Below the pieces are notes generated by a model. The model was given only the letters and a program-made list of their open reading frames with translations, made no database searches and was not told where the DNA came from. From CAYRGC01 sp964601225 (GTDB taxonomy: Bacteria > Patescibacteriota > Gracilibacteria > Peribacterales > Peribacteraceae): a stretch of DNA of 64,000 bases. A program made the translations under genes and the position numbers. The first letter of the stretch is position 1. Each line of letters starts with the position of its first letter. Shown piece after piece: positions 40,574-49,428 of the stretch. Location of the stretch: positions 364,642 through 428,641 of the forward strand of contig CAZRMM010000001.1 in NCBI GenBank assembly GCA_964601225.1, read 5' to 3'.

Positions 40574-41680
40574 ATGAAGATCGGTTTTCTCGCGCAACAG
40601 GTTGGAGGAACGACGATGCACAAATCGTTCTATGCACCGGAGTTCGCCAAAGAAGGCCATGAAGTCGTCCTGATTGGGCGCGAGCAGATCGATGCGCACA
40701 ATGAGATCGCTAAGCTCTTCGGCTGCGACGTGGTGTGCATCGACGCGATGTATTCTAAGGATTCGCTCGCCGTGATCGAGGTCGCGGAGGAGCTTCAGAA
40801 GCGTGGAATTCCCCGGGTCCTCATCGAAGGTGCTCCGGGCCAGTATGTGAACATGCACGACGGCAGGAGTATCGCCACCGTGAACCCTGATCTCGTGGCA
40901 GAGGTGTTCGCGTGCACACCGGCGTCGCTCGAGTTGGCGAAAAACGCCGGAGCCGACGCAAGTTTCCAAGGCTATCCCCTCAATTGGCGCTCGTCGATGA
41001 ATGATATCCGGCAGGGATCGGGCTTCCGAAGCCGCCTCGCAATAAAGCGCCATGCCGGCAACGAAACGGATGTCCTCGGCGACAAGATTCTCTGGTACTA
41101 CCCCGGCCAGAAGTCGCGCAAGAACGAAGACGCGGCGATGGCACAGATGTTGGAAGCGGCGAAGGTCCTCGCTGAAAAAGACTCGCGCTTTGCCCTCGAG
41201 AACCTCGTGTTCCCTCTTCGCCCGCATCCGGGCGAGAAGACACTTCATACCCCGCAGCAACTCGCTGATTCCGACGCATGGCGCGCGGAGACCCTCGGGA
41301 AAGCCTGGACGCTCGCAGGTCATCAACCAGCAACGGAGGAGAAGCTCTCGAACGCACACATCGTCGGCGCCTCGGACATCACCGTCTTCGGCGGCGGCCC
41401 CACAGAAAGCCTGACGCTGATGATGGAGAACAACAGGATCGCACTCAACGTGCTCGACGCGTTCCCGGGATATGACGCCAACGAATGGGAGCCCGTGAAA
41501 AACGGCAGTATCGTGGCCACGAATCTCGCCGATATCCGCGAAACGCTTCTCGGAGTCCTTCAGTCTCCCGAAAAACAAACTGCCGTGCTCGCAAATCAGA
41601 AAAAGTTCTATCCTGCGCCCGCCAGCTGGGACAGTGCCAAGAACATCCTCAGCATCTTGCAGAAGTACGCGAAGCGTTGA
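40574..41680 (+). CDS. GT-B-like hypothetical protein, 368 aa
   Basis: Not assigned. A Rossmann-like start MKIGFLAQQVGGTTMHKSF, then LRPHPGEKTLHTPQ and ASDITVFGGGPTESLTLMMENN near the C-terminus, like the nucleotide-sugar loop of CDP-glycerol/polysialyl-type or MurG-like transferases. No membrane segment. The upstream DNA is AT-rich with TAAAAT seven bases before ATG. It is convergent with the capsule-type gene. Confidence 0.65.
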   Translation: MKIGFLAQQVGGTTMHKSFYAPEFAKEGHEVVLIGREQIDAHNEIAKLFGCDVVCIDAMYSKDSLAVIEVAEELQKRGIPRVLIEGAPGQYVNMHDGRSIATVNPDLVAEVFACTPASLELAKNAGADASFQGYPLNWRSSMNDIRQGSGFRSRLAIKRHAGNETDVLGDKILWYYPGQKSRKNEDAAMAQMLEAAKVLAEKDSRFALENLVFPLRPHPGEKTLHTPQQLADSDAWRAETLGKAWTLAGHQPATEEKLSNAHIVGASDITVFGGGPTESLTLMMENNRIALNVLDAFPGYDANEWEPVKNGSIVATNLADIRETLLGVLQSPEKQTAVLANQKKFYPAPASWDSAKNILSILQKYAKR

Positions 41681-43147
41681 TCAACCGAAGATCTTTTGGA
41701 GATCGCTCACGATCGCCTCGGTATTCGCGGTGAGGTGCTCGGCGTCCGAGATCAGCGTGACCTTGCGGTCCCACGGATTGAGCTGGCCGTGCACGCTTGC
41801 GTCTTCCATGGCCTTGAGGAAGATGCGCGCGTCGACGAGCGACGGCGTCCGGCCTTTCGCGAAGACGTCGTCGACGGCGGACCGGAGTTCGGCGACGGAA
41901 CGCGTGCGGTACACGCCGCGAGCATACTGGTAGAAGCGGCTGCCGAAAAGGAAGACCGGCCTCCCCCGGAACAGCGCCTCAAACCCAACGGATCCCGTGG
42001 CGGTGGCGACGGCCTTGCAATGCTCGCGGAGGGCGAAGCTGTCGGACTTCCGCTTGATGAGCCGGACCTTCTTGTGGGCCAGGAACTCGCGGTAGTAGTC
42101 CGGATTGCGCGTAACCCAAGAACTCATCTTCGGATGCTCCTTGACGTAGATGAGCACGTCATCCGGCAGCACGGTGTTGAGCATCGCGGCCATGAGCGGC
42201 TGGTGCGCGTAGGCGCCCGCGAGCGGCACCGTGGACGCTTCCGGCTGGAAGTGGAGCGCCAGGTAAACGTACGACTTCGAGAAGTCCGGCTCGACGGCGT
42301 GGGCATCGTAGAACGCGCGGGTTTCCTTCTGTGATTTCCAGCGCTGGAGATTGTTCCAGACGCGGACGACGCCCTTGGGACTCAGGTACCCGAAGGCGTA
42401 GCCGACGACGATCCACGGCTTCGACGCAAGGAGTTTACGGATGCGCTGCCAGTAGCTGGGAAGTTTGACCGATTCGAGCGCGGGCCTCTCCCCCTTGGGG
42501 GTCGTGAGGATGTCGTAACGGTCGGCGAAACGCGCGAGCGGGATCTCTTGAGGATCCGTCACGCCCGCGTACTCGCGGAGAAGCTCTTCATAGCGATCGC
42601 GAAGCGGGAGCGACGCCTCCGTGATCTCGTGCTCCAGGAAAGCGGTATCGCGCTCCGTGGAACTGTAGAAGTAGATGACGGGGACCCCTTTAAGCTTGCA
42701 GAGGTGGTAGACGACGATGTCCGGGATCTCGTGCGGGAGCCAAGCGGAGAGGTAGAGATTGATCTTCTTCCTCCCGATGTAGTCGCTCCAGAACCGCAGG
42801 TGCTTGAGATACCACTCCTTGCGCCGCGTGTAGGGAACGCGGTACTTCCACTCCAAACGCGCCACCATGTCCATGAAGACGCTCTCGCACGGGCGCATCG
42901 CCTCGATGAGTTCTGCATCGAGTGGCTCAAGCGCGTTCCAGTCGACGCCCGGATATTCACAACTCCGCATTTCGCCCGAGTCGAGCCACTCCTGGCGGTC
43001 GCGCGGAATCGCCGCGAGGTACTGGCGTTCGCGACTGGGTCCGAGGAGCGTGATCCATTCGAACGGGCGACGCTCCAGCACCGCGTTCATCGCATCATGT
43101 GAAAAATCGTAGGCAAACCTGCCGACGATGGCGCGGATGCCTTCCAG
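41681..43147 (-). CDS. Capsule-type surface polysaccharide protein, paralogue of 36073-37539
   Basis: YLALHFQPEASTVPL, IYVKEHPKMSSW and VATATGSVGFEALFRGRPVFLFGSRF mirror the paralogue's motifs one by one, so the two share a function, likely a GT-B-type transferase or capsule linker enzyme. The first ATG is at 43090, but in-frame sequence upstream reads LEGIRAIVGRFAYDFSHDAM, which lines up with the start of the paralogue. No ATG/GTG/TTG is available there; CTG at 43145-43147 directly follows the stop of gmhA. With ATG the product is 469 aa, with CTG 488 aa, equal to the paralogue. Start uncertain. Confidence 0.75.
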   Translation of the reverse strand: MEGIRAIVGRFAYDFSHDAMNAVLERRPFEWITLLGPSRERQYLAAIPRDRQEWLDSGEMRSCEYPGVDWNALEPLDAELIEAMRPCESVFMDMVARLEWKYRVPYTRRKEWYLKHLRFWSDYIGRKKINLYLSAWLPHEIPDIVVYHLCKLKGVPVIYFYSSTERDTAFLEHEITEASLPLRDRYEELLREYAGVTDPQEIPLARFADRYDILTTPKGERPALESVKLPSYWQRIRKLLASKPWIVVGYAFGYLSPKGVVRVWNNLQRWKSQKETRAFYDAHAVEPDFSKSYVYLALHFQPEASTVPLAGAYAHQPLMAAMLNTVLPDDVLIYVKEHPKMSSWVTRNPDYYREFLAHKKVRLIKRKSDSFALREHCKAVATATGSVGFEALFRGRPVFLFGSRFYQYARGVYRTRSVAELRSAVDDVFAKGRTPSLVDARIFLKAMEDASVHGQLNPWDRKVTLISDAEHLTANTEAIVSDLQKIFG

Positions 43148-43148
43148 A

Positions 43149-43736
43149 TCAGCGCGCGGGATAGATCGTATCCTCCACCAGTTCGCAAAGGATGTGCTCG
43201 ATCGCGAGGTGCGCCTCCTGCGTGCACTGCGTGTCCTCGCCTGGGACGGCGATGACGCAATCGGCCTTCATGGCGAGCCCCTTCTTCCCGGTGAGCGCGA
43301 TCGTGACCATTCCGCGCTTCGTCGCCTCCTCGAAGGCACGAAGCACGTTGACGGACGTACCGCTCGTCGTGATGCCAATGAGTACGTCGCCCTTACGGCC
43401 GTGCGCCTCGACCTGGCGCGCGAAAATACCAGCGAACTCGATGTCGTTGGCGTAGGCGGTAAGGAAGGACGTGTCGGTAGTGAGCGCGATGGCCGACATC
43501 GCGGGACGCGGCCGATCGCGCCGGAGCCTGCTGACGAATTCCGCCGCCATGTGCTGGGCGTCCGCGGCGCTGCCGCCGTTGCCACACAGGAGAAGCTTGC
43601 CGCCCTTGGCGAACGAATCCGCGAGGAGATCAGCGGCGCGCAGGATGGCGTCGGCGTTGGTCGCGAGCACGTCCTCGAAGGTCTTCGCGGCCCGTTGCAA
43701 ATGCTCCCGGAGCACGGTGAGGCGGGAATCGGTCAT
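43149..43736 (-). CDS. gmhA: SIS-domain phosphosugar isomerase (GmhA-like), 195 aa
   Basis: GGKLLLCGNGGSAADAQHMAAEFVSR (about 45-70), ALTTDTSFLTAYANDI, GITTSGTSVNVLRAFEEA and AIEHILCELVED are the sedoheptulose-7-phosphate isomerase signature. Length is standard. It normally starts heptose synthesis; no other heptose gene is in the window, so a role on another phosphosugar in the NeuB operon is possible. Confidence 0.88.
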   Translation of the reverse strand: MTDSRLTVLREHLQRAAKTFEDVLATNADAILRAADLLADSFAKGGKLLLCGNGGSAADAQHMAAEFVSRLRRDRPRPAMSAIALTTDTSFLTAYANDIEFAGIFARQVEAHGRKGDVLIGITTSGTSVNVLRAFEEATKRGMVTIALTGKKGLAMKADCVIAVPGEDTQCTQEAHLAIEHILCELVEDTIYPAR

Positions 43737-43758
43737 ATGCGGCTATTCTCCGCCATTC

Positions 43759-44670
43759 TCACTTCCTCCGCAACTTGGCGATGATCGGCTTTTCGCTGTC
43801 GTAGACCTTCTTCACACCGTCGCCGAGAGCCGCTTCGTAGGCGCGGATGTCTTTGACGAGACGCTGGATGCCCTGCGGCTCCACCGACGCGGCCTGGTCG
43901 CTGCCCCACATGGAGCGATCCATTGTGATGTGGCGCTCGACGACGCACGCTCCCATCACGACCGCGGCGAACGTCGGCGCGAGGCCGACCTCGTGGCCCG
44001 AGTATCCGATCGGCACGCCGAAGCGCTCGACGAACGCGGGAACGCAGCGCAGGTTGAGCTCCTCGAGCTTGGAGGGATACGTGCTCGTGCAGTGGAGGAT
44101 CACGACCTTGTCCTTGCCGAGCACGTCGACGGCGTGGTCGATCTGCTCGAGAGTGCTCATGCCCGTGGAAACGATGATCGGACGGCCGGTGGCTTTGTGG
44201 TGCCTGAGAAGCCCGTCGTCGGTGAGCGACGCCGAAGCGATCTTGTAGCAGGGGGGATCGAACTGTTCCATGAAGTCCACGGAGCCCTCGTCCCAGCAGG
44301 AAGCGAACCACAGGATGTTCTTCGCCTTGCAGTAGGCGTCGATCTCCTTGTACTGCTCCTTGCCGAACTCGAGGCCGCGCTTGAGGTCGCCGTTCGTGGC
44401 GCCGAACGGGTTCTCGCGCGGGCGCGCGAGCTCCTCGGCGGTGTAGACGACGTCGACCGTGCGCTTCTGGAACTTCACGGCGTCGCAGCCGGCGTCGGCG
44501 GCGGCGTCGATGAGCTTCTTACAAAGGGCCATGTCGCCGTTATGGTTGATGCCGATCTCGGCGATCACGAAGCACGGATGTCCGGGGCCGATGGAACGGC
44601 CTCCGATCTTCACGGGGGCGATGGAGGGGGTGGTCACGGCGGGATTGTGCCAGAGGGACGGCCTTTTCAC
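43759..44670 (-). CDS. neuB: NeuB-family nonulosonate synthase 2, without SAF domain, 303 aa
   Basis: PCFVIAEIGINHNGDMALCKKLIDAA, DAVKFQKRTVD, HCTSTYPSKLEELNL, GYSGHEVGL and VVERHITMDRSMWGSDQAASVEP. The last motif is typical of true sialic/legionaminic acid synthases. It ends SEKPIIAKLRRK, again where the SAF domain would start. Two starts are possible: GTG 44670, overlapping the SDR stop (GTGA), and GTG 44637, six bases after CACAAT, which starts just before the barrel. Confidence 0.92.
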   Translation of the reverse strand: MKRPSLWHNPAVTTPSIAPVKIGGRSIGPGHPCFVIAEIGINHNGDMALCKKLIDAAADAGCDAVKFQKRTVDVVYTAEELARPRENPFGATNGDLKRGLEFGKEQYKEIDAYCKAKNILWFASCWDEGSVDFMEQFDPPCYKIASASLTDDGLLRHHKATGRPIIVSTGMSTLEQIDHAVDVLGKDKVVILHCTSTYPSKLEELNLRCVPAFVERFGVPIGYSGHEVGLAPTFAAVVMGACVVERHITMDRSMWGSDQAASVEPQGIQRLVKDIRAYEAALGDGVKKVYDSEKPIIAKLRRK

Positions 44671-45470
44671 CAGCAGCTCCTGCCGCCGTCAATCACGAGA
44701 TTCTGGCCCGTCATATAGCTGGAAGCGTCCGAGCAGAGGAACAGGACCGCGCCTTGGTACTCGGTATCTTTCGCCATGCGCCCCATGGGGATGAGCTGCG
44801 CGATGCGGTCGAGGAATTCCTTCGGCTGGCCCGCCTCGACGCCGCCCGGGGAGAGCGCGTTGACGCGGACATCGGGGGCGAAGTACGTGGCGAAGTACCG
44901 GGTGAGCCCGATGAGCCCGGTTTTGACGACGGAGTACGTGACCGGCTTCACCGGCTGCTCGTCGTCCGCAACGCCGTCCTTGCGGTAGAGGCGCTGGTCG
45001 GGTGCGATGACGCCGAGATCGGAGGCGATGTTAAGGATGACGCCGGACTTCTTCTTTTTCATCTCCATACCGAAGGTCTTACTACAGTTGAAAGCGCCGA
45101 GGAGCCCGACGTTGAGATCGGCGTTCCACTGCGCGAGCGGGAAGTTCTCCGCGCGCGAGAGCGCGGCGCCGCCCTTTTCGACCTTGGGGTTGTTCGCGGC
45201 GTTGTTGATGAGGATATCGACGCGTCCGAAGGCCTTGATGATGTCCGCGCACGCCTTCTCCACCGCCTTGTCATCCGTGATGTCGACGGCGAGGAAGAGA
45301 CTCTTGTTCCCCAGTTCTTCCGCGAGCGCCTCGCCTTTCTTGCGATCGAGATCGACGATCACGACCGACGCTCCGGCCTCCGCGAGGACCTCGGCATGGC
45401 GACGCCCGAGAAGTCCCGCGCCGCCCGTGATGACGGCTGTGCGGCCCGTGAGATCGAAAAGCTTGCTCAT
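44667..45470 (-). CDS. Short-chain dehydrogenase/reductase, 267 aa
   Basis: Classical SDR: TGGAGLLGRRHAEVLAEAG (cofactor loop), LINNAANNPK, LNIASDLGV with catalytic Ser, PVTYSVVKTGLIGLT with Tyr and Lys, NALSPGGVEAG. An insertion of about 25 residues (QRLYRKDGVADDEQPVKP) separates Ser and Tyr. TATACT lies six bases before ATG. Substrate unknown; position suggests a nonulosonate precursor. Confidence 0.88.
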   Translation of the reverse strand: MSKLFDLTGRTAVITGGAGLLGRRHAEVLAEAGASVVIVDLDRKKGEALAEELGNKSLFLAVDITDDKAVEKACADIIKAFGRVDILINNAANNPKVEKGGAALSRAENFPLAQWNADLNVGLLGAFNCSKTFGMEMKKKKSGVILNIASDLGVIAPDQRLYRKDGVADDEQPVKPVTYSVVKTGLIGLTRYFATYFAPDVRVNALSPGGVEAGQPKEFLDRIAQLIPMGRMAKDTEYQGAVLFLCSDASSYMTGQNLVIDGGRSCW

Positions 45471-45482
45471 GTGGACAGTATA

Positions 45483-46313
45483 TCAGGCGCCACCGAAGGT
45501 TTTGACTGCAAATTCCGAGTAGGAACGGATGGTTTGGACTTCTTTTCCCGACTCCCCTCGCGCGACCTGGAGCGTGTAGAGACCGTGGAACACAACCTTC
45601 GTGAGCTCATGAGCGACCGCCGCGAAGTCCGTGTCCCCCGTTCCGGGAGCGACTGTCCCGCCGCCACGCTTGCGATCCTTGATATGGACGCTTCCAATGA
45701 ACGAACCGTACGCCGCGAATTCCTCCCGCGGGTCGTACCCGAGAGAGGCGCTGTTGCCCATGTCATAGGTGATGCGCACGAGCGGACTCTTGATGGCACC
45801 GACGAGTCCGAGAAGCTCCTGAGGCCTCAGTGAACTTTCGATGTGCAGCTCGACCCGCTCCGACTGCAGGACCGGAAGAACGGAACGGATCGACTCCGCG
45901 ACGGATGCGATTTCCTCCGGCGTCTTGAGCGCGGCGTTGTCGAGGAGCGGAATGCCGACGTGCTTCGCGCCGAGGAGTTTCGCATGGCGGATGAGGAGCT
46001 TGAGGAGTTCGAGGCGCGTCTGACGCTCGGCATCCGGGCAACGGACGAGCGGCTGCTCCATGAAACTGTCCGCGCAGATACTCGGGATGCTCACGCCGTG
46101 CTCCTTCATGAGCGACTGCAATTCGCGAATGCCGGATTCCGTGCGCAGCGGATTGACGTCCGCGCCGTACGTATCGTCGATCCATTCGATGGCGGGCACG
46201 CCCGCTTCCGCGGCGCGCGCGAACTCCGCCTTCCAGGACGCCCGGGGAAAACACTGGATCCGGTTGTCCTCGGGAAGACTGAGCCGCCCCTGCATCACGG
46301 CAAGACGGATCAT
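45483..46313 (-). CDS. Sugar-phosphate isomerase/epimerase-like TIM-barrel protein, 276 aa
   Basis: Xylose-isomerase-like barrel: GVPAIEWIDDTYG, HVGIPLLDNAAL, VELHIESSLRP (metal Glu), ITYDMGNSASLG (Asp) and IGSVHIKDRKRGGG (His, Lys) near the C-terminus. MIRLAVMQGRLSLPEDNRIQCFP at the start is typical of a subgroup found next to NeuB. Starts within the stop of the phosphatase gene (ATGA). Confidence 0.85.
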   Translation of the reverse strand: MIRLAVMQGRLSLPEDNRIQCFPRASWKAEFARAAEAGVPAIEWIDDTYGADVNPLRTESGIRELQSLMKEHGVSIPSICADSFMEQPLVRCPDAERQTRLELLKLLIRHAKLLGAKHVGIPLLDNAALKTPEEIASVAESIRSVLPVLQSERVELHIESSLRPQELLGLVGAIKSPLVRITYDMGNSASLGYDPREEFAAYGSFIGSVHIKDRKRGGGTVAPGTGDTDFAAVAHELTKVVFHGLYTLQVARGESGKEVQTIRSYSEFAVKTFGGA

Positions 46314-46786
46314 CGTGCGGCGAGGAGGAGATCGCAGAATTCTCTCACCGCGCCGCGGCCGCCGTTCTTCGTGAGGACCATCGTCGCTGCGGCGATCACG
46401 GACGGATACGCGTCCGCGACGGCGACCGGCACGCCGACGAGCTTCATGGCCTCGAGGTCGTTCACGTCGTTCCCCACGTACGCGACGCGCTTGGGATCGA
46501 TCTTCCGTTTTTGGAGATAGTCGGAGAGATACGCCGCCTTGTCCCCGATGCCCTGGTGGCAATCGATCTTGATCTTCTTGCAGCGGGCGGCGACCACGGG
46601 ATGCTCCTCCGTGGAGACGACGATCATCGGGATGCCGGCCGCGCGGGCCATCGCGATGCCGAGACCGTCCGAGCGGTCGCAACGCACCGCCTCCTCCCCG
46701 TCGCCGGAAACGTATACGCCGTTATCGGTCAGAACGCCGTCGAAATCGAAGACCACGAGCGCGATGTCTTTGAGCGAGGCAGCCAT
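46310..46786 (-). CDS. HAD phosphatase, KdsC-like (KDO-8-P or acylneuraminate-9-P phosphatase), 158 aa
   Basis: C0-capped HAD: FDFDGVLTDNGVYV (13-26) with nucleophile and acid Asp, VVSTEEHPVVAARC (motif II Ser/Thr), motif III Lys in IGDKAAYL, and AYVGNDVNDLEAMKLVG (motif IV). The family acts as tetramers on keto-sugar-acid phosphates. In this operon it would release free nonulosonate before CMP activation. Confidence 0.9.
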   Translation of the reverse strand: MAASLKDIALVVFDFDGVLTDNGVYVSGDGEEAVRCDRSDGLGIAMARAAGIPMIVVSTEEHPVVAARCKKIKIDCHQGIGDKAAYLSDYLQKRKIDPKRVAYVGNDVNDLEAMKLVGVPVAVADAYPSVIAAATMVLTKNGGRGAVREFCDLLLAAR

Positions 46787-46788
46787 GG

Positions 46789-47775
46789 TTACTTGGTGGA
46801 AGAATGGACTTTCTTGCCGTCCTTCGCATCGGCGACGTAGGCGTTGTCCCAGTTCTTGGGGTCGACCTGCGCCGGGTCGTCGACCGCGAGCGTCGCGAGC
46901 GCGGAAAGGACGTCGGGCGGAAGCGGACCGGCCTCGAGGGCGGCGGCACCGCGCTCCAGGTTCTTCGCCTTGTTCGTGCCGATGAGGATCGTGTGCACGG
47001 CGGGATTCGAGAATGCGAAGCGGATGGCGAGATCCGGGAGCGTGATCCCGAGATCCTTCGCGATCGCCTCGGCCTTGTCGGCGTTGGCCTTGAGCGCCGC
47101 GAGCGACGGCGCGAGGTGCTCGCGCGCGGGCGTGAGCGCGCCCTTAAGAAGCACCGAACGGTTGATGACGCCGATCCCGGCCTCACGCACCTCGGGGAAG
47201 ACGCGCGCGATCATGCGCTGGTCGAGGATGCTGTGCGCGAGCTGGAGCGTATCGAAGAAGCCGTTCTCGACGGCCGCGAGCGCCGCTTCCTCGCCGCGCG
47301 TCGAGATGCCGAAATACTGAAGCTTTCCTTCCGCTTTCAGCGCGCTCATCGCGTCCGAGATCATCCCGGAACGGATCTGCTCCGCCGAGCCGCCGTGCAC
47401 CTGCACGAGCGGGATCACGTCGAGCTTGAGCTTCACAAGGCTCCCTTCCACCTCCTCCCGGAACTGCTTTAGGAGTCCCGCGGCTGTAACCGGCTCGCCG
47501 CGATCGAGCACGTGACCGCACTTGGTCGAGATGATCACGCCCGGCCGCCTGCCGATCCCGGATTTCCCGATCCTCTCCTCCGCCGCCCCGTAGAAATGAC
47601 CGGTATCGATGAAGGTGATCCCGAGGTCGACGGCCTTGGTGAGGAGGTCGATCGCCTCCTGCTCCGTCGGCATGTTCCGGGGCCCGATGCCGTACACGTA
47701 ACCGATCTCGGTGGTGCCGAGACCGAGGGCGCTCACGACGAGGCCGGTCCTGCCGAGCGTGCGGGTGGGCATCAT
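46789..47775 (-). CDS. Aldo/keto reductase, 328 aa
   Basis: NADPH-dependent (beta/alpha)8 reductase: TRTLGRTGLVVSALGLGT, FIDTGHFYGAAEERIGK (catalytic Asp and Tyr), ISTKCGHVLDRG (Lys), LVQVHGG (His), and ILIGTNKAKNLERGAAAL. AKRs recur in sialic/legionaminic gene sets with unknown step. Start ATG at 47775 or 47772 (ATGATG), overlapping the upstream stop. Confidence 0.88.
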   Translation of the reverse strand: MMPTRTLGRTGLVVSALGLGTTEIGYVYGIGPRNMPTEQEAIDLLTKAVDLGITFIDTGHFYGAAEERIGKSGIGRRPGVIISTKCGHVLDRGEPVTAAGLLKQFREEVEGSLVKLKLDVIPLVQVHGGSAEQIRSGMISDAMSALKAEGKLQYFGISTRGEEAALAAVENGFFDTLQLAHSILDQRMIARVFPEVREAGIGVINRSVLLKGALTPAREHLAPSLAALKANADKAEAIAKDLGITLPDLAIRFAFSNPAVHTILIGTNKAKNLERGAAALEAGPLPPDVLSALATLAVDDPAQVDPKNWDNAYVADAKDGKKVHSSTK

Positions 47776-48539
47776 TTCTTTGTGGGGAAGCGGGCGCGGA
47801 GGTACTCGAGCACCTCCCAGCGTTCCGCCGCGAGGATCGCGAGGACGTGCGCGAGATCGCCCATATGATCGATGTCGCCGGTATCGGGCGTGATGAACGC
47901 GAGGATATGCTCGCCGAACGTGCGCTCGGGGTGGCTCAAGACCGTCTCCGACCGGAGGACGTCCACGTACCCGTCGGCCTTGTACGACACGGGAAAGGCC
48001 TGGCGCGGGAGGCCGTGGTACTCGACGCGCGTGTCGTGCGGGAAGAGCCCGCGGAAAAACTTCCCCTCGAGCGCGAACATCTTGTGGGGCACCGTGCTCG
48101 TGGCGTGCGCGGAGCGCAGGCCCGTGGCGTCGGGATTGGCCTTGAGCATCTCGAGCGCCTGCGCAACGACCTTGGGATCCCTGAGCGGCGACGTGGGGCG
48201 CAGGAGCACGATGAACTCCGGCACCGACCCCTCCTCTTTCTTCATCCATTCGAGCGCGTGCGCGATGAACTCTCGGTCGGTGGACCGGTCTCCCGCGATC
48301 TCCTTGGGACGGAGGAACGGCACCTCGGCGCCGTAAGCCTCGGCGACCTCCGCGATTTCCTTCGAGTCCGTCGTGACGATGACCCGGTCGATGCCCGGGG
48401 TGAGCTTTGCGACGGCGATCGAGTACGCGACGAGCGGGAACCCGCCGACGTCGACGAGGTTCTTTCCCGGCACGTTCTTGGAGCCTCCGCGCGCGCCGAT
48501 GATGGCGACCGTACCGGCCGTTTTGGGCTTCTTGTCCAT
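47772..48539 (-). CDS. neuA: Acylneuraminate cytidylyltransferase, 255 aa
   Basis: CMP-sugar activation. AIIGARGGSKNVPGKNL (CTP loop), VIVTTDSKEIAEVA, LLRPTSPLRDPKVV, and YKADGYVDVLRSET (acidic metal site) are NeuA/CMP-legionaminate synthetase motifs; there is no extra esterase domain. TAGAAT lies seven bases before ATG 48539. First gene of the long NeuA-AKR-phosphatase-TIM-SDR-NeuB-GmhA-capsule array on the minus strand. Confidence 0.92.
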   Translation of the reverse strand: MDKKPKTAGTVAIIGARGGSKNVPGKNLVDVGGFPLVAYSIAVAKLTPGIDRVIVTTDSKEIAEVAEAYGAEVPFLRPKEIAGDRSTDREFIAHALEWMKKEEGSVPEFIVLLRPTSPLRDPKVVAQALEMLKANPDATGLRSAHATSTVPHKMFALEGKFFRGLFPHDTRVEYHGLPRQAFPVSYKADGYVDVLRSETVLSHPERTFGEHILAFITPDTGDIDHMGDLAHVLAILAAERWEVLEYLRARFPTKK

Positions 48540-48615
48540 CAACTGCATTCTAGCCGGACAGGGGGACCCGAGGCCATGGCAGAAAAGCCCTATGGCCCGG
48601 CCCGATCCGATCGGA

Positions 48616-48621
48616 TACGCT
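48616..48621 (+). promoter_or_regulatory. Minus-10 element of the methyltransferase gene
   Basis: TACGCT, six bases before ATG 48628, which decides that start over the longer open frame. Confidence 0.5.
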
Positions 48622-48627
48622 CGCCGC

Positions 48628-49428
48628 ATGGCCGACAACGCTCGCACAAACACGGGTCTCCAGGGGTTCTACGACGGCGTCTACAGGAAGGGTGAAAAAT
48701 CCCACTACACGCAATTGCGCCTCGATCCCTCCTCTCTGCCGGAAGAGTACATGACCGTGCGCGGTCTCCTGGACTGGTCGGGGAAGGACGTGCTGGACGT
48801 CGGATGCGGCACGGGAATGATGTGCGCGATCGTCGCGGATGCCGGCGCGAAAAGCGTGCTCGGCATCGACTATGCCGAGAGCGCCATCGCCGAGGCGACC
48901 GCGAACCACAAGCATCCCGCGCTCCGCTACGAATGCGAAGACGTGAAGGCCGTCACGGGCACGTTCGACGTCGTCATGTCCTTCGGCACGCTCGAGCACA
49001 TGGACGACCCGTTCGCGACGCTGCAGACGCTCAAGGGCATGCTCAAGCCGGGAGGCTCCCTCATCCTCACCTGCCCCAACTGGGCCAACCCGCGCGGCTA
49101 CGTTCTCCAGACCCTCTTCCACCTGTTCCGCGCCCCGATCACGCTCGCGGACATCCACTACTTCACGCCTATGGTCTTCATCGATTGGGCGGAAAAGCTC
49201 GGCATGGACCTGGACTGGCAGACCGTGGAATTCGCCTGGGGAAACAAGGAGAAGATGCTCAAGGATTTCGAACGCCGCCTCCCGAACGTGGCGCGCGACG
49301 CCGGTTTCGCGACGACGAAGGAACAGATCGACGGGTTCCTCCAGTGGCTTGAGACCCGGGCCCTGCCTCTCCAAGAACGGACGAAGTGGAACGGCGCGGT
49401 GGGCGTGTACCACTTGAAGCTGCACTGA
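48628..49428 (+). CDS. Class I SAM-dependent methyltransferase, 266 aa
   Basis: KDVLDVGCGTGMMCAIVADAGA (SAM loop), LGIDYAESAIAEA, VMSFGTLEHMDDPFATLQTL and LKPGGSLILTCPNW are standard Methyltransf_11/UbiE-type motifs. The start at 48628 (MADNARTNTGLQGFYDGVY) follows a -10 hexamer. Substrate unknown. It converges on the ABC transporter gene with only one base between stops. Confidence 0.88.
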   Translation: MADNARTNTGLQGFYDGVYRKGEKSHYTQLRLDPSSLPEEYMTVRGLLDWSGKDVLDVGCGTGMMCAIVADAGAKSVLGIDYAESAIAEATANHKHPALRYECEDVKAVTGTFDVVMSFGTLEHMDDPFATLQTLKGMLKPGGSLILTCPNWANPRGYVLQTLFHLFRAPITLADIHYFTPMVFIDWAEKLGMDLDWQTVEFAWGNKEKMLKDFERRLPNVARDAGFATTKEQIDGFLQWLETRALPLQERTKWNGAVGVYHLKLH

